Assembly: GCA_910576785.1 (NCBI GenBank)
Contig: CAJTJG010000018.1
Coordinates: forward strand, 5,121 to 69,120
From: an uncultured Duncaniella sp.
GTDB taxonomy: Bacteria; Bacteroidota; Bacteroidia; Bacteroidales; Muribaculaceae
DNA length: 64,000 nucleotides
Direction: 5' to 3'
Each line of letters opens with the position of its first letter. The stretch's first letter is position 1. Shown here piece by piece: positions 51,874 through 60,601 of the stretch. A program made the translations under genes and the position numbers. Below the pieces are notes generated by a model, which ran no database searches, had not been told where the DNA came from, and worked only from the letters and a program-made list of their open reading frames with translations.

Positions 51874-54800
51874 ATGAAAAAGATATTCACCACCTGCCTG
51901 GCAGTGCTCGCCGGAGCAGGAATCATGCTCGCGGCCCCGCAGGCCGAGAAGCTTGACCGCGGCGTCATAGCCGTGAAGACATCATCAGGTGTGTTCGTGT
52001 CATGGAGGTCGCTTGAAAGCGATGCCCCGGCAATGACATTCGATGTGTATCGTGACGGCGTGAAAGTCAACGCCGAGCCCATCAAGGGTGGCACCAATCT
52101 TCAGGATCCCGCAGGAACGGCCGGATCGAAGTATGTGGTCAAGGCCTGTCTGGCCGGTGCCGATGTGGAGACCTCGCGCGAGACTCCGGTAGAAGCCGAC
52201 GTATATAAACGCATCAAGCTCGACCGCCCCGCCGGAGGCACCTTTGCCGGCAACAGCTCGATGGGCACATCCGACTATCCCCTCACCGATGATTATGACT
52301 ATTCGCCCAACGACTGCTCGGTAGGCGATGTGGACGGCGACGGCGAGTATGAGATATTCGTGAAGTGGGATCCTTCAAACTCGCGCGACAATTCGCTGAA
52401 CGGCAATACCGGCAATGTCTACATAGACTGCTACAAGATGGACGGCACCAAGCTGTGGCGCATAGACCTGGGCCGCAACATACGCGCCGGCGCACACTAC
52501 ACTCAGTTCATGGTGTATGACTTCGACGGCGACGGCCGCGCCGAACTGGCATGCAAGACTGCCCCCGGCACCATCGACGGCACGGGCAAGAAAGTGGTGA
52601 TGGGATCGGATGATCCCGACAAGTCGTACGTCAACGGCAAGGGTCATGTGATCAGCGGGCCGGAGTATCTCACCATGTTCGACGGCCTCACGGGCGCCGA
52701 GCTCTCCACCGTGGCTTTCAATCCTCCGCGCAGCATACGCACCGCCTCGCAGTGGGGCGCCGTGCAGACCGGCACCCAGAAGAGCGACCAGACCAACCGT
52801 CCGGAGCGCTATCTCGCCGCCGTGGCCTATCTTGACGGGCAGCACCCGAGCCTGGTGATGTGCCGCGGATATTATACAGCTTCCTATGTATGCGCATGGG
52901 ACTTCGACGGCAAGAACCTCACCCAGCGCTGGCTCCACAAGAGCGAGACCAAGAACGAGGGTCTCTACGGCGAGGGTGCCCACTCGCTCACGATCGGCGA
53001 TGTGGATGGCGACGGTTGCGACGAGATAGTGTACGGCGCCGCCTGTCTTGACCATGACGGCAAGCTCCTGTACCGCACCGGCGGCGGCCATGGCGATGCC
53101 CTGCATCTGGGTGATTTCGTGCCTGACCGCGACGGCCTCGAGGTGTTCATGGTGCATGAGGAGAAGGACACCCACTATCCCTTTGACGCCGAACTGCGCG
53201 ATGCCCGCACCGGCGAGATTATCTGGAAGACAAAGAACTCCAAGCACGACATAGGCCGCGGCCTGGCCGGCGACATCTCGCCCGACTATCGCGGATATGA
53301 GTTCTGGTGCTCCGACTGGACCAAGGGTTCGGAGCGCAAGGTGGTCTACGGCACTGACGGCACCGAGCTGTATGCCAAACAGTTCGACATGAACTTCCGC
53401 ATCTACTGGGACGGTGATCTGCAGGACGAGCTCTTCGACGGCCGCTATGACAAGAGCGCCAAGGTATACAATCCCCGCATCACCAAGCCCAAGGCCAACC
53501 TCACCGGCACACAGAAGACATGGACCGTCTCCGAGCTGAGCGCCACTCCCCAGAAGGCCTATGCCTGCAACACCACCAAGGCCACACCTTGCCTCCAGGC
53601 CGATATCCTCGGCGACTGGCGCGAGGAACTCGTATTATGGGACGGTGCCAACTCCTCGGAGCTCCTCATCTATACCACGACTATCCCCACCACCTACCGC
53701 GTGCCCTGCCTGATGCAGGACCACAACTACCGCATGGCCATAGCTTGGCAGAATGTGGCATACAACCAGCCTCCCCACCTCGGCTACTACCTGCCCGACC
53801 GTTTCTCCACCGATCCCGTCATCAAGACCACCGAGGGCAACCTCTCGCAGAGTGTGGAGCTCGGCTATGCCATAGCTGAAGTGAAGGGTACATGGGACAA
53901 GGCTACCGGCGTGGCCGCCACAGGCCTCCCTGCCGGAGTGGAGCTCAAGGCCGATGCCGCCACCCAGACTTTCTCCATAGCCGGCAAGCCTGAGGCCGTG
54001 GGCAATTATCCCTTCAAGGTCACCACCACCGGTGGCGAGGGCGAGGCTTCGATAGAAGGCACCATCACCGTCACCGCTACTGTGAACCTCGACCGCGTGG
54101 CCTACTTCTCATTTGACGAGGTCGGCCCCTCCGTGACCAACCACGTGGAGGGCACCGCCACCGCTACCGGCACCCCCAAGGCTGCCGCAGGCAAGGTGGG
54201 AGGCGCCATAGAGTTTGACGGTGCGACATCCTATCTCACTCAGAATGCCTATGACAAGATCCAGCTGGGCGCACAGGACTTCACCGTGGAGATGCTCATC
54301 AACTCGACCGATGACGCAGCCTACATATTCCACAAAGGATCAATAACCGCCGACACAAAAACCGGCGCCACCGGCCACTGGACAGGACTTGAGCTCAAGA
54401 ACGGCAACCTGAAGTTCGCCATCGACGACAATGTCACAAAGAGCGAGGTATCAGCCGCTGCCGCAGGCGTGTTTGACGGCGCATGGCATCATCTCGTGCT
54501 CGTGCGCGATGGTAGCTCAAAGACACTCCGCATGTTTGTGGACGGTGCTATCGTAGGCGAGGGTGCAGACAAGACAAGTGCCATCAATGACAATAAGGAA
54601 CTCCTCGTGATAGGCAACGTGAACGTGAACTTCAACAACTTCTATGCCGGCCTTCTCGATGACTTCTCCATCTACACCGGAGCCATGAGCCCCAACCGTG
54701 TGGCCGAGCGCTATCAGGAATTCGTATCGACAGGCATAGTAGCCCCCACCGTCACCGACGCACCTGCCGTGCTCACTCTCGTTGACGCCCGCTCGGGCAT

Positions 54801-54918
54801 CGTGGTGGCCCGCGGTATAGGCGAGGCCTCCAATGTGACCGACGGTGCAGCCCCCGGCATCTATATCCTCGTGACCGACTGCGGAGGAACCCGTACGGTC
54901 GAGAAGATAATACTCTGA
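51874..54918 (+). CDS. Rhamnogalacturonan lyase (PL11) with LamG-like domain
   Basis: 1014 aa. Signal peptide MKKIFTTCLAVLAGAGIMLAAP. Residues about 25-620 form the PL11 beta-propeller with calcium-binding loops (DVDGDGEYEIFVKWDPSNS, DFDGDGRAELACKTAPGT, DVDGDGCDEIVYGAACLDHDG, ILGDWREELVLWDG). A short Ig-like linker (about 625-730) is followed by a LamG/concanavalin-like domain (about 735-955, VAYFSFDEVGPSVTN...FDGAWHHLVLVRDGS) and a tail GIYILVTDCGGTRTVEKIIL resembling a sorting signal. It should cleave rhamnogalacturonan I from pectin outside the cell. No SusCD pair is nearby. Confidence 0.93.
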   Translation: MKKIFTTCLAVLAGAGIMLAAPQAEKLDRGVIAVKTSSGVFVSWRSLESDAPAMTFDVYRDGVKVNAEPIKGGTNLQDPAGTAGSKYVVKACLAGADVETSRETPVEADVYKRIKLDRPAGGTFAGNSSMGTSDYPLTDDYDYSPNDCSVGDVDGDGEYEIFVKWDPSNSRDNSLNGNTGNVYIDCYKMDGTKLWRIDLGRNIRAGAHYTQFMVYDFDGDGRAELACKTAPGTIDGTGKKVVMGSDDPDKSYVNGKGHVISGPEYLTMFDGLTGAELSTVAFNPPRSIRTASQWGAVQTGTQKSDQTNRPERYLAAVAYLDGQHPSLVMCRGYYTASYVCAWDFDGKNLTQRWLHKSETKNEGLYGEGAHSLTIGDVDGDGCDEIVYGAACLDHDGKLLYRTGGGHGDALHLGDFVPDRDGLEVFMVHEEKDTHYPFDAELRDARTGEIIWKTKNSKHDIGRGLAGDISPDYRGYEFWCSDWTKGSERKVVYGTDGTELYAKQFDMNFRIYWDGDLQDELFDGRYDKSAKVYNPRITKPKANLTGTQKTWTVSELSATPQKAYACNTTKATPCLQADILGDWREELVLWDGANSSELLIYTTTIPTTYRVPCLMQDHNYRMAIAWQNVAYNQPPHLGYYLPDRFSTDPVIKTTEGNLSQSVELGYAIAEVKGTWDKATGVAATGLPAGVELKADAATQTFSIAGKPEAVGNYPFKVTTTGGEGEASIEGTITVTATVNLDRVAYFSFDEVGPSVTNHVEGTATATGTPKAAAGKVGGAIEFDGATSYLTQNAYDKIQLGAQDFTVEMLINSTDDAAYIFHKGSITADTKTGATGHWTGLELKNGNLKFAIDDNVTKSEVSAAAAGVFDGAWHHLVLVRDGSSKTLRMFVDGAIVGEGADKTSAINDNKELLVIGNVNVNFNNFYAGLLDDFSIYTGAMSPNRVAERYQEFVSTGIVAPTVTDAPAVLTLVDARSGIVVARGIGEASNVTDGAAPGIYILVTDCGGTRTVEKIIL

Positions 54919-54976
54919 CATCACCTCTCCGCAAGGAGCCACAACCGGCCTGAGTGATCGCATCATAGACACTGAA

Positions 54977-55062
54977 GGACGGATAAGGGACAAAAGTGAC
55001 AAGAAAAACAATCAGTTGTCGGACTGATATTTATACTTGTCACTTTTGTCCTTTATCCGTCC
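54977..55062. repeat. 27-bp inverted repeat related to the 27.6-kb palindrome
   Basis: The arms 54977-55003 and 55036-55062 pair at 26 of 27 positions, the exception being a G-T pair. The loop holds a perfect 6-bp inner stem (ATCAGT / ACTGAT, 55011-55028). The right half (CTGATA, TTTATACTT, then TTTTGTCC) aligns with the right half of the 27533-27653 element (CTGATA, GTTAATACTT, TTTTGTCC), so both belong to one repeat family. It follows the PL11 gene and may act as its terminator. The remaining part of this 316-bp gap (about 55070-55165) is plain sequence. Confidence 0.85.
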
Positions 55063-55168
55063 CTTTCGTATCGACCTTTCCACTGCGCGGCAACTTTTCA
55101 TAGATCAAGGCCGGGTCACGAAAAGCCAATTTTATTGGCAAAAAGTTTCTAAAATCGCTTAATTTTTG

Positions 55169-55176
55169 TATATTTG
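55169..55176 (+). promoter_or_regulatory. -7 promoter element of the Lrp-like gene
   Basis: TATATTTG, with TTTC (55146-55149) at a 19-nt spacing as a weak -33 box. The longer frame start at 55166 is upstream of this element, so the start at 55235 is preferred, with a leader of about 52 nt. Confidence 0.6.
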
Positions 55177-55234
55177 CCACGAAATTACAGTATATACAAA
55201 CATCGACCATAATAAATCCATTTCAATAACCGAT

Positions 55235-55702
55235 ATGGAGAAGATAGATAATCTTGATAGAAAGATTCTTGAAATAGTGATGCGCAATGCCCGCATAGCG
55301 TCCAAGGACGTGGCTCAGGAATGTGGCGTATCGAGGGCAGCCATCCACCAGCGCATCCAACGCATGATAGACCTTGACGTCATCACCGGATCAGGTTACA
55401 TAGTGGATCCCAAAGTGCTCGGTTACAGCACATGCACATATATAGGTGTGAATCTTGAACGCGGAGCCATGTACCGCGAGGTAGTGCCTGAGCTCGAAAA
55501 GATACCCGAGGTAGTGGAATGTCACTTCACCACAGGCCCCTACACCATGCTGGTGAAACTGTTCGCACGCGACAATGAGCACCTCATGGAGCTGCTCAAC
55601 CACAAGCTCCAGATGATACCCGGAGTGGTGGGGACGGAGACCCTCATATCTCTCGACCACTCCATATCACGTGTGCTTCCCGTCACCTACGACGAGGATT
55701 GA
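55235..55702 (+). CDS. Lrp/AsnC-family transcriptional regulator
   Basis: 155 aa, standard family length. N-terminal winged HTH (MEKIDNLDRKILEIVMRNARIASKDVAQECGVSRAAIHQRIQRMIDLDVITGSGYIVDPKVLGY, 1-64) and C-terminal RAM ligand-binding domain (TYIGVNLERGAMYREVVPELEKIPEVVECHFTTGPYTMLVKLFARDNEHLMELL). It regulates genes in response to amino acids or related effectors; the target set is unknown. It precedes the exonuclease-FNT pair, which has its own promoter element. Confidence 0.94.
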   Translation: MEKIDNLDRKILEIVMRNARIASKDVAQECGVSRAAIHQRIQRMIDLDVITGSGYIVDPKVLGYSTCTYIGVNLERGAMYREVVPELEKIPEVVECHFTTGPYTMLVKLFARDNEHLMELLNHKLQMIPGVVGTETLISLDHSISRVLPVTYDED

Positions 55703-55770
55703 CCATTCACAGACCGGCACACGACGGGAAGTGAACCGGGGCAAAATTTCCTTATATCATGGAAAATTTC

Positions 55771-55778
55771 TAATTTTG
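55771..55778 (+). promoter_or_regulatory. -7 promoter element of the exonuclease-FNT pair
   Basis: TAATTTTG with TTTC (55747-55750) at a 20-nt spacing. Leader of about 20 nt to the ATG at 55806; the longer frame from 55671 overlaps this element and the end of the Lrp-like gene. Confidence 0.6.
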
Positions 55779-55805
55779 CAGAATCTTTTCAGAAACGCCC
55801 CGCGG

Positions 55806-56462
55806 ATGAACACTCCAGAATTCAACATATCCATATCCAAGCAGCAGGTGTCCGTATTGCCTACGGTTACCTTTGACGGCGCCATCACGGTGGTCGACGA
55901 ACCGGCAGACGTAGCCGGAGCGGTGGCATATCTCCGTCAGTGCGGAGTGGTAGGATTCGACACGGAGACCAAGCCTAATTTCCGCAAGGGGATGACCAAC
56001 AAGGTCTCGCTTATACAGGTGTCCACTGAGGACCGCGCGTTTCTGTTCCGCCTCAACCGTATCGGCTTTCCGCCGGAGCTGAGGGAATTCATGGAATGCG
56101 ACGATATAGTCAAGGTAGGCCTTTCGCTCAAGGATGACTTCCACGTGCTGCACAAGGTGGCCGAATTCGAGCCAACCAACTTCATAGATCTCCAGACCAA
56201 GGTAAAGGCGTTCCACATCACGGATCTGAGCCTCCAGAAGATCTATGCCATCCTATTCGGCGCGCGTATCTCCAAAAGCCAGCGCCTCACCAACTGGGAG
56301 GCCGACAAACTCACCCACCCGCAGATGGTGTATGCCTCGATCGACGCATGGGCATGCCTGCGCATCTATAAGCTACTGTCGTCGGGAGGATTTGACCCGA
56401 CAACCTCACCCTATATCACAATACCTCAGCCAGAGGAAGAGGAACACACCGAACCATCATGA
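55806..56462 (+). CDS. 3'-5' exonuclease, RNase D-like (DEDDy)
   Basis: 218 aa from the ATG at 55806. DEDDy exonuclease motifs: Exo I VVGFDTETKPNF (about 47-58, D-x-E), Exo II VKVGLSLKDDFHVLHK (about 102-117, Asp) and Exo III VYASIDAWACLRIYK (about 178-192, Y-x3-D). No HRDC domain, so it is the short Bacteroidetes form that trims RNA or DNA 3' ends. Overlaps the FNT gene by 4 bp, so the two are translated together. Confidence 0.92.
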   Translation: MNTPEFNISISKQQVSVLPTVTFDGAITVVDEPADVAGAVAYLRQCGVVGFDTETKPNFRKGMTNKVSLIQVSTEDRAFLFRLNRIGFPPELREFMECDDIVKVGLSLKDDFHVLHKVAEFEPTNFIDLQTKVKAFHITDLSLQKIYAILFGARISKSQRLTNWEADKLTHPQMVYASIDAWACLRIYKLLSSGGFDPTTSPYITIPQPEEEEHTEPS

Positions 56463-57253
56463 GAATACTTCCCCCAGCCGACATCACCGCGGCAGCCTCG
56501 ACCGCCGGAGCTGCCAAAGCCGGACTGGCCTCAACTGATGTAGGCCGCCTTCTCATCTCCGCCGTTCTCGCAGGAGCATACATATCGCTCGGCGGTATAC
56601 TTTCAGTGATCATCGGACAGGGTTTTCCCGGCCTTGCGTCGTCCAACCCTGCGCTGCAGAAGATTCTGGCCGGCGCTGCATTCCCGATCGGACTGATACT
56701 TGTGGTGGTGCTGGGCGCCGAACTCTTCACGGGCAACAACGCCCTGCTCATACCCTCGCTGTCCAAACGCATACACGGACCCGGCGCGCTGCTACGCAAC
56801 TGGGTGCTGGTCTACGGCGGCAACCTCGTGGGTGCACTGCTCTTCACATGGCTGCTCGTGTACAACTGCGGTCTCACCGCAGCCAATCCATGGCATGCAG
56901 CGGTGATACGCACTGCCGAAGCCAAAGTATCCATGCCATGGATGACAGTGTTTCTCAAAGGTATAGGTGCAAACTGGTGCGTATGTCTGGCCGTATGGCT
57001 CGCACTATCGGGCAAGACACTGATAGAAAAGGCTTTCGGATGCTGGCTCCCGGTAATGGCGTTTGTGGCCCTGGGCTACGAGCACTGCATAGCCAACATG
57101 TTCTTCATCCCGCTGGGCATGATGGAGGGGGCCGACATAACGGTGACGCATGCCATCACCGCCAATTTCATCCCCTCAACACTCGGCAACATCGTGGGCG
57201 GCGCACTTCTGGTAGGCTGCGTATACTCCTATCTACACCGGGGGAAATTCTGA
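56459..57253 (+). CDS. Formate/nitrite transporter (FNT) family channel
   Basis: 264 aa with six membrane helices in the aquaporin-like FNT fold. Conserved pieces: ILVVVLGAELFTGNNALLIP (about 80-99), FLKGIGANWCVCLAVWLALSGKT (about 163-185) and FVALGYEHCIANMFFIPLGM (about 202-221), the last carrying the central-pore histidine (GYEHCIANM). It moves formate, nitrite or hydrosulfide across the inner membrane; with nifJ rather than formate-lyase genes in view, the substrate is undecided. Co-translated with the exonuclease gene. Confidence 0.92.
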   Translation: MRILPPADITAAASTAGAAKAGLASTDVGRLLISAVLAGAYISLGGILSVIIGQGFPGLASSNPALQKILAGAAFPIGLILVVVLGAELFTGNNALLIPSLSKRIHGPGALLRNWVLVYGGNLVGALLFTWLLVYNCGLTAANPWHAAVIRTAEAKVSMPWMTVFLKGIGANWCVCLAVWLALSGKTLIEKAFGCWLPVMAFVALGYEHCIANMFFIPLGMMEGADITVTHAITANFIPSTLGNIVGGALLVGCVYSYLHRGKF

Positions 57254-57285
57254 TCATCTCCCCCAATCGGAGACAGGAATATACG

Positions 57286-58518
57286 TCATTCAGTCATTCT
57301 CATCACTTTTCTCACCACAGCTCCACGACGCAGAATATACACGCCTATGCCTGGAGCCGACACCTTTCTGCCGGTAAGGTCAAACCACTCATCGGTGCAT
57401 GTCATGCCATCATCCGACGGAAAGAGATCCGTTCCGGTATCAGTGGCCTCTGTTATCAGCACATGGTTGTCGGCCGGAGTGTCCGGACGCAGATGCAACG
57501 TGATGTCATACACTCCCGGAGTGACAACAAAAGCATATGGATCCGTCTTATCGGAGGGGAGACCCACCGAAGCCTTGACACCGGTGGCAAGAGGTTCATT
57601 CTTGGTCGATGCCGCAAACCTATAGTCGTCCATAAAAGCCCAGTTATCGCATAGCATGGAGGAGAAATTGAAGTATCCATGCTCCTCGTCATCGGCGGCA
57701 TCAATCCCTACAGTGCCCTTGTATATGCCGCTTCCCGCAGCTGTCTCATCAAGAGCTACCCCATAGTCAGGCTCCCAACTGTGGCCGGGGAGTGTCCCCA
57801 CCACATATATGCGTGATGGAAGCTCAAGTGTGAGCGTCTTGTCAACACTATTGAATTCCGCAGCATAGCTCCATGTATGCCCGAGCACAAACGGCACTCC
57901 TCCCCGGGTACACTCCACCGTCACTCCCGGCTCGAGCACAGTGCCATCAGCCGCGGCTCCATAACCGGAGGTGCTGATCCCATAGTTGGTTCCTGACACT
58001 GCTACATAACCCTTCTTCATATAACCGAACGTGGTCATGACAGCGTCATCATCCGTAACATCGAATATATATGAGCGGGGGTTGCCATTTTCATCGTAAC
58101 TCGTGAGCGTCCATCCTGGCTGATCCTCCAGCTGAGTCATAGTAAACTCTCCCGTATTGGTATCGACGGATAAACGGTACTTGCCCACACTCTCCACCTT
58201 CCAGGAGTTTGTGGACGGATAATACATTGTGTTCGGTCCGTCAGTCACTGCCGGCTCATCCTTGTAGGAGGCACCGTAGCGCGAGGCATTGAACTGTGTC
58301 CAGTCATAGCTGTTGTCACTGAGCTTCTCCACAAAACCGAAATAGCCATGCATCACACTCTCGATCTCGAACACTCCCGGGCCGGACTCTGTCATACGCT
58401 CTCCAACGGCAGGATTCCAGGCTCCGGCAGGATCACCTACCAGATAAAGAGTTTCTGACGCACCCATGGCCGACAGCCATACCGGCGCCGACGCAAGTAC
58501 CATGATAAATTTCTTCAT
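57286..58518 (-). CDS. SusE/SusF-like secreted protein with sorting-type C-terminus
   Basis: 410 aa with signal peptide MKKFIMVLASAPVWLSAMGAS and no lipobox. Residues about 22-140 (LYLVGDPAGAWNPAVGERMTESGPGVFEIESVMHGYFGFVEKLS) and about 240-350 (IYVVGTLPGHSWEPDYGVALDETAAGSGIYKGTVGI) are two SusE/F-type starch-binding-like beta-sandwich modules, with a third, more divergent region between. The tail DEWFDLTGRKVSAPGIGVYILRRGAVVRKVMRM has the pattern of a C-terminal sorting or attachment signal. It may bind glycans at the surface. Own promoter element at 58566-58559. Confidence 0.75.
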   Translation of the reverse strand: MKKFIMVLASAPVWLSAMGASETLYLVGDPAGAWNPAVGERMTESGPGVFEIESVMHGYFGFVEKLSDNSYDWTQFNASRYGASYKDEPAVTDGPNTMYYPSTNSWKVESVGKYRLSVDTNTGEFTMTQLEDQPGWTLTSYDENGNPRSYIFDVTDDDAVMTTFGYMKKGYVAVSGTNYGISTSGYGAAADGTVLEPGVTVECTRGGVPFVLGHTWSYAAEFNSVDKTLTLELPSRIYVVGTLPGHSWEPDYGVALDETAAGSGIYKGTVGIDAADDEEHGYFNFSSMLCDNWAFMDDYRFAASTKNEPLATGVKASVGLPSDKTDPYAFVVTPGVYDITLHLRPDTPADNHVLITEATDTGTDLFPSDDGMTCTDEWFDLTGRKVSAPGIGVYILRRGAVVRKVMRMTE

Positions 58519-58558
58519 GCTGTTGTTTTTATGTAGTTGTTATTTGCAAAGTCCGAGG

Positions 58559-58566
58559 CAAAATTA
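58559..58566 (-). promoter_or_regulatory. -7 promoter element of the SusE/F-like gene
   Basis: TAATTTTG on the minus strand, 40 bases before the ATG at 58518. It lies 11 bases past the end of bioD, so the SusE/F-like gene is a separate unit from the biotin operon. Confidence 0.6.
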
Positions 58567-58577
58567 CAGGATCCTCT

Positions 58578-59216
58578 TCAACCGATGGTGCCGACGGTGG
58601 TATAGCGGGTGGAAGGGAAGTGTCTGGCGAGGTAGCGGCCTATGAAGGCGCGTGTATCGGCGGCGATGGTGGCATCGCTGTCAAAGTGGGTGTTGTAGAC
58701 CACCTCGGCCAGCTCTATGCCACGGGCCTTCACGGCTTCGAGTGAGAGTATGGTATGGTTGATTGATCCGAGCACGCCGTTGGTCACGAGTATGAGCGGG
58801 AAATGGCGCGAGGATATGTAGTCAATGGTGAGAAAATCGTCGGTGATGGGGACCATGAGTCCGCCGGCACCCTCCACAAGCACCACATCGTAGCGCGAGG
58901 CCAGGATGGATGTGGACCGGTCGATGGCTGCGAGATCTATCTCCCTGCCGTCTATGCGGGCTGCAAGCTGAGCCGAGGCCGGATAGGTGAATATGACCGG
59001 GGCCGTGGTGCCGTCGAGATCTTCCGGCAGCAAACCGGTGCCCATGAAACGACGGTGAGCCTCGATGTCCTCGGAGAGTCCGGTATTGCCGGTCTGTATG
59101 AATTTCTGTGTGACCACCGAGAGTCCGGCATCCATGAATCGGCGTGCCAGGGCGGCGGTGACGTATGTCTTACCGGCATCAGTGTCTATACCTGATATGA
59201 AGTATGTCTGTTTCAT
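58578..59216 (-). CDS. bioD: Dethiobiotin synthetase
   Basis: 212 aa. P-loop GIDTDAGKTYVTAAL (about 8-22, the BioD form GTDTxxGKT), the KFIQTG lysine (about 38) and VEGAGGLMVPI (about 116-126). It closes the ureido ring of 7,8-diaminopelargonate using CO2 and ATP to make dethiobiotin, the BioB substrate. Last gene of the operon; its ATG overlaps the stop of the bioGC fusion by 4 bp. Confidence 0.95.
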   Translation of the reverse strand: MKQTYFISGIDTDAGKTYVTAALARRFMDAGLSVVTQKFIQTGNTGLSEDIEAHRRFMGTGLLPEDLDGTTAPVIFTYPASAQLAARIDGREIDLAAIDRSTSILASRYDVVLVEGAGGLMVPITDDFLTIDYISSRHFPLILVTNGVLGSINHTILSLEAVKARGIELAEVVYNTHFDSDATIAADTRAFIGRYLARHFPSTRYTTVGTIG

Positions 59217-60601
59217 AACGGTTTACGGAGTGATATGTAGATAGGTTGGTAGGTGAGCGGCGAGCGTCCTGTGGGATGGCCTGGATAGGATGACAGCAAT
59301 CGACGTGCTGCCGTGGCTCCGCCGAGGGCCGGGGCGGTGGCGTTGACGCCCGTATGCTTGATGTGGCGCAGCACATCGAGCGGCGACGGGAAGAGGAGCA
59401 GTTCCTCCTCCGATATGATATCCTCCACCACAAGTGTATCGGGGATCATGGCCCGGATGGCGACGGTATCGTGAAAGGTAGATGTGGTGGCGAGTGCATC
59501 GTGTATCTCGTGCATGGTGCGCGGGCCGAATGTGGATATCAGCGCGCACCCTCCGGGAGCGAGCACACGCTCCAGGTTGCGCATGAAAGCCGGAAGAGAG
59601 TTGAACCACTGTATGGCAGACGATGTATAGACAAGGTCGTAGCATCCGTCGGGCGCCGTGAACATCATGCTCTCGGCATCCGCCTCGACCGGCGAGGCTC
59701 CATTTATAGAAAAGAGCGATGGGTGTAGACAAAGATCCCAAAGGTCGAAACGGCGCGGAGACATGTGGCGCGATATCACAGCGGACGAGTAGCCCGTACC
59801 GGGTCCGATCTCAAGCACGCATGGAGCGTCACCACCATGCGACGGAAGCATGGCGAGGAGACGGTCGGCTATACGGCGCTGTATGATGGCAGCACTGTCG
59901 TAGCTGCCGCCGGCTCCGGCAAACTTCTCGGCCACAAGACTTTTGTCGGTAAGATAGCGCGAGAGCAGCATGGAGAAGTCGGGCAGGTGTGGTCCGGGGA
60001 TCGTCACCGTGCCGTATGCCTCCGAGGCCCATTCGGACCGTTGGTTGGCGGGGGATATGATGAGATCGTCGGTGGACACAAAAGCCCTGTCCCACATCAC
60101 GGAGGGACAGTTCCGGCCACCTATGGCCGCAAGCTCGGCACGCAGCTCCTCCAGTGATCTGACGGGCATGGATGAAGCGCATTCCCGCGCGGCAGCTGCT
60201 CCGCCACACATGCGCATGTGGAATTTACGCACACTCCTCTCGTCAAGTCCGTCGAGTGTGGAGCGGAATATGTCGGCGGGTATACCCAGACTGTCGTCCA
60301 CTGGATGGTTGGTGCCATTGACAGCCATACGGGCGGTGATGTGGAGGCCGGGATGGGAAGCAATGAAATGCGAGGCCGCGGCCACGCCGAACGACCATCC
60401 CACCACTACTATCTCCCCGTAGGCGGTCAGATCACCGTCCCAGGCATCGGTAGAAAGATCGGTATAGTCCCATGCCACAGCCAGATCATAGCCGGCCGGG
60501 GCAAGTCCTGCAAAGGGACGTGTGTCCATTCCCCATCCGGCGAATATGATGATGAGCCGGATGTGATCACGGGTGTCTCTGTGAAGGATTTCAAATTTCA
60601 T
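59213..60601 (-). CDS. bioC: BioG-BioC fusion: pimeloyl-ACP methyl ester esterase plus malonyl-ACP methyltransferase
   Basis: 462 aa with two biotin enzymes in one chain. Residues about 1-205 are BioG (DUF452): LIIIFAGWGMD at the N-terminus, VVVGWSFGVAAASHF with the nucleophile serine in GWSFG, and TIPGPHLPDF with the likely catalytic histidine. Residues about 210-462 are BioC: CVLEIGPGTGYSSAVIS (SAM site), DLVYTSSAIQWFNSLPAFMRNLERVLAPGGCALISTFGP. BioC methylates malonyl-ACP so it can enter fatty-acid elongation; BioG removes the methyl at the pimeloyl stage. Start at ATG 60601, 11 bp inside bioF. Confidence 0.92.
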   Translation of the reverse strand: MKFEILHRDTRDHIRLIIIFAGWGMDTRPFAGLAPAGYDLAVAWDYTDLSTDAWDGDLTAYGEIVVVGWSFGVAAASHFIASHPGLHITARMAVNGTNHPVDDSLGIPADIFRSTLDGLDERSVRKFHMRMCGGAAAARECASSMPVRSLEELRAELAAIGGRNCPSVMWDRAFVSTDDLIISPANQRSEWASEAYGTVTIPGPHLPDFSMLLSRYLTDKSLVAEKFAGAGGSYDSAAIIQRRIADRLLAMLPSHGGDAPCVLEIGPGTGYSSAVISRHMSPRRFDLWDLCLHPSLFSINGASPVEADAESMMFTAPDGCYDLVYTSSAIQWFNSLPAFMRNLERVLAPGGCALISTFGPRTMHEIHDALATTSTFHDTVAIRAMIPDTLVVEDIISEEELLLFPSPLDVLRHIKHTGVNATAPALGGATAARRLLSSYPGHPTGRSPLTYQPIYISLRKPL

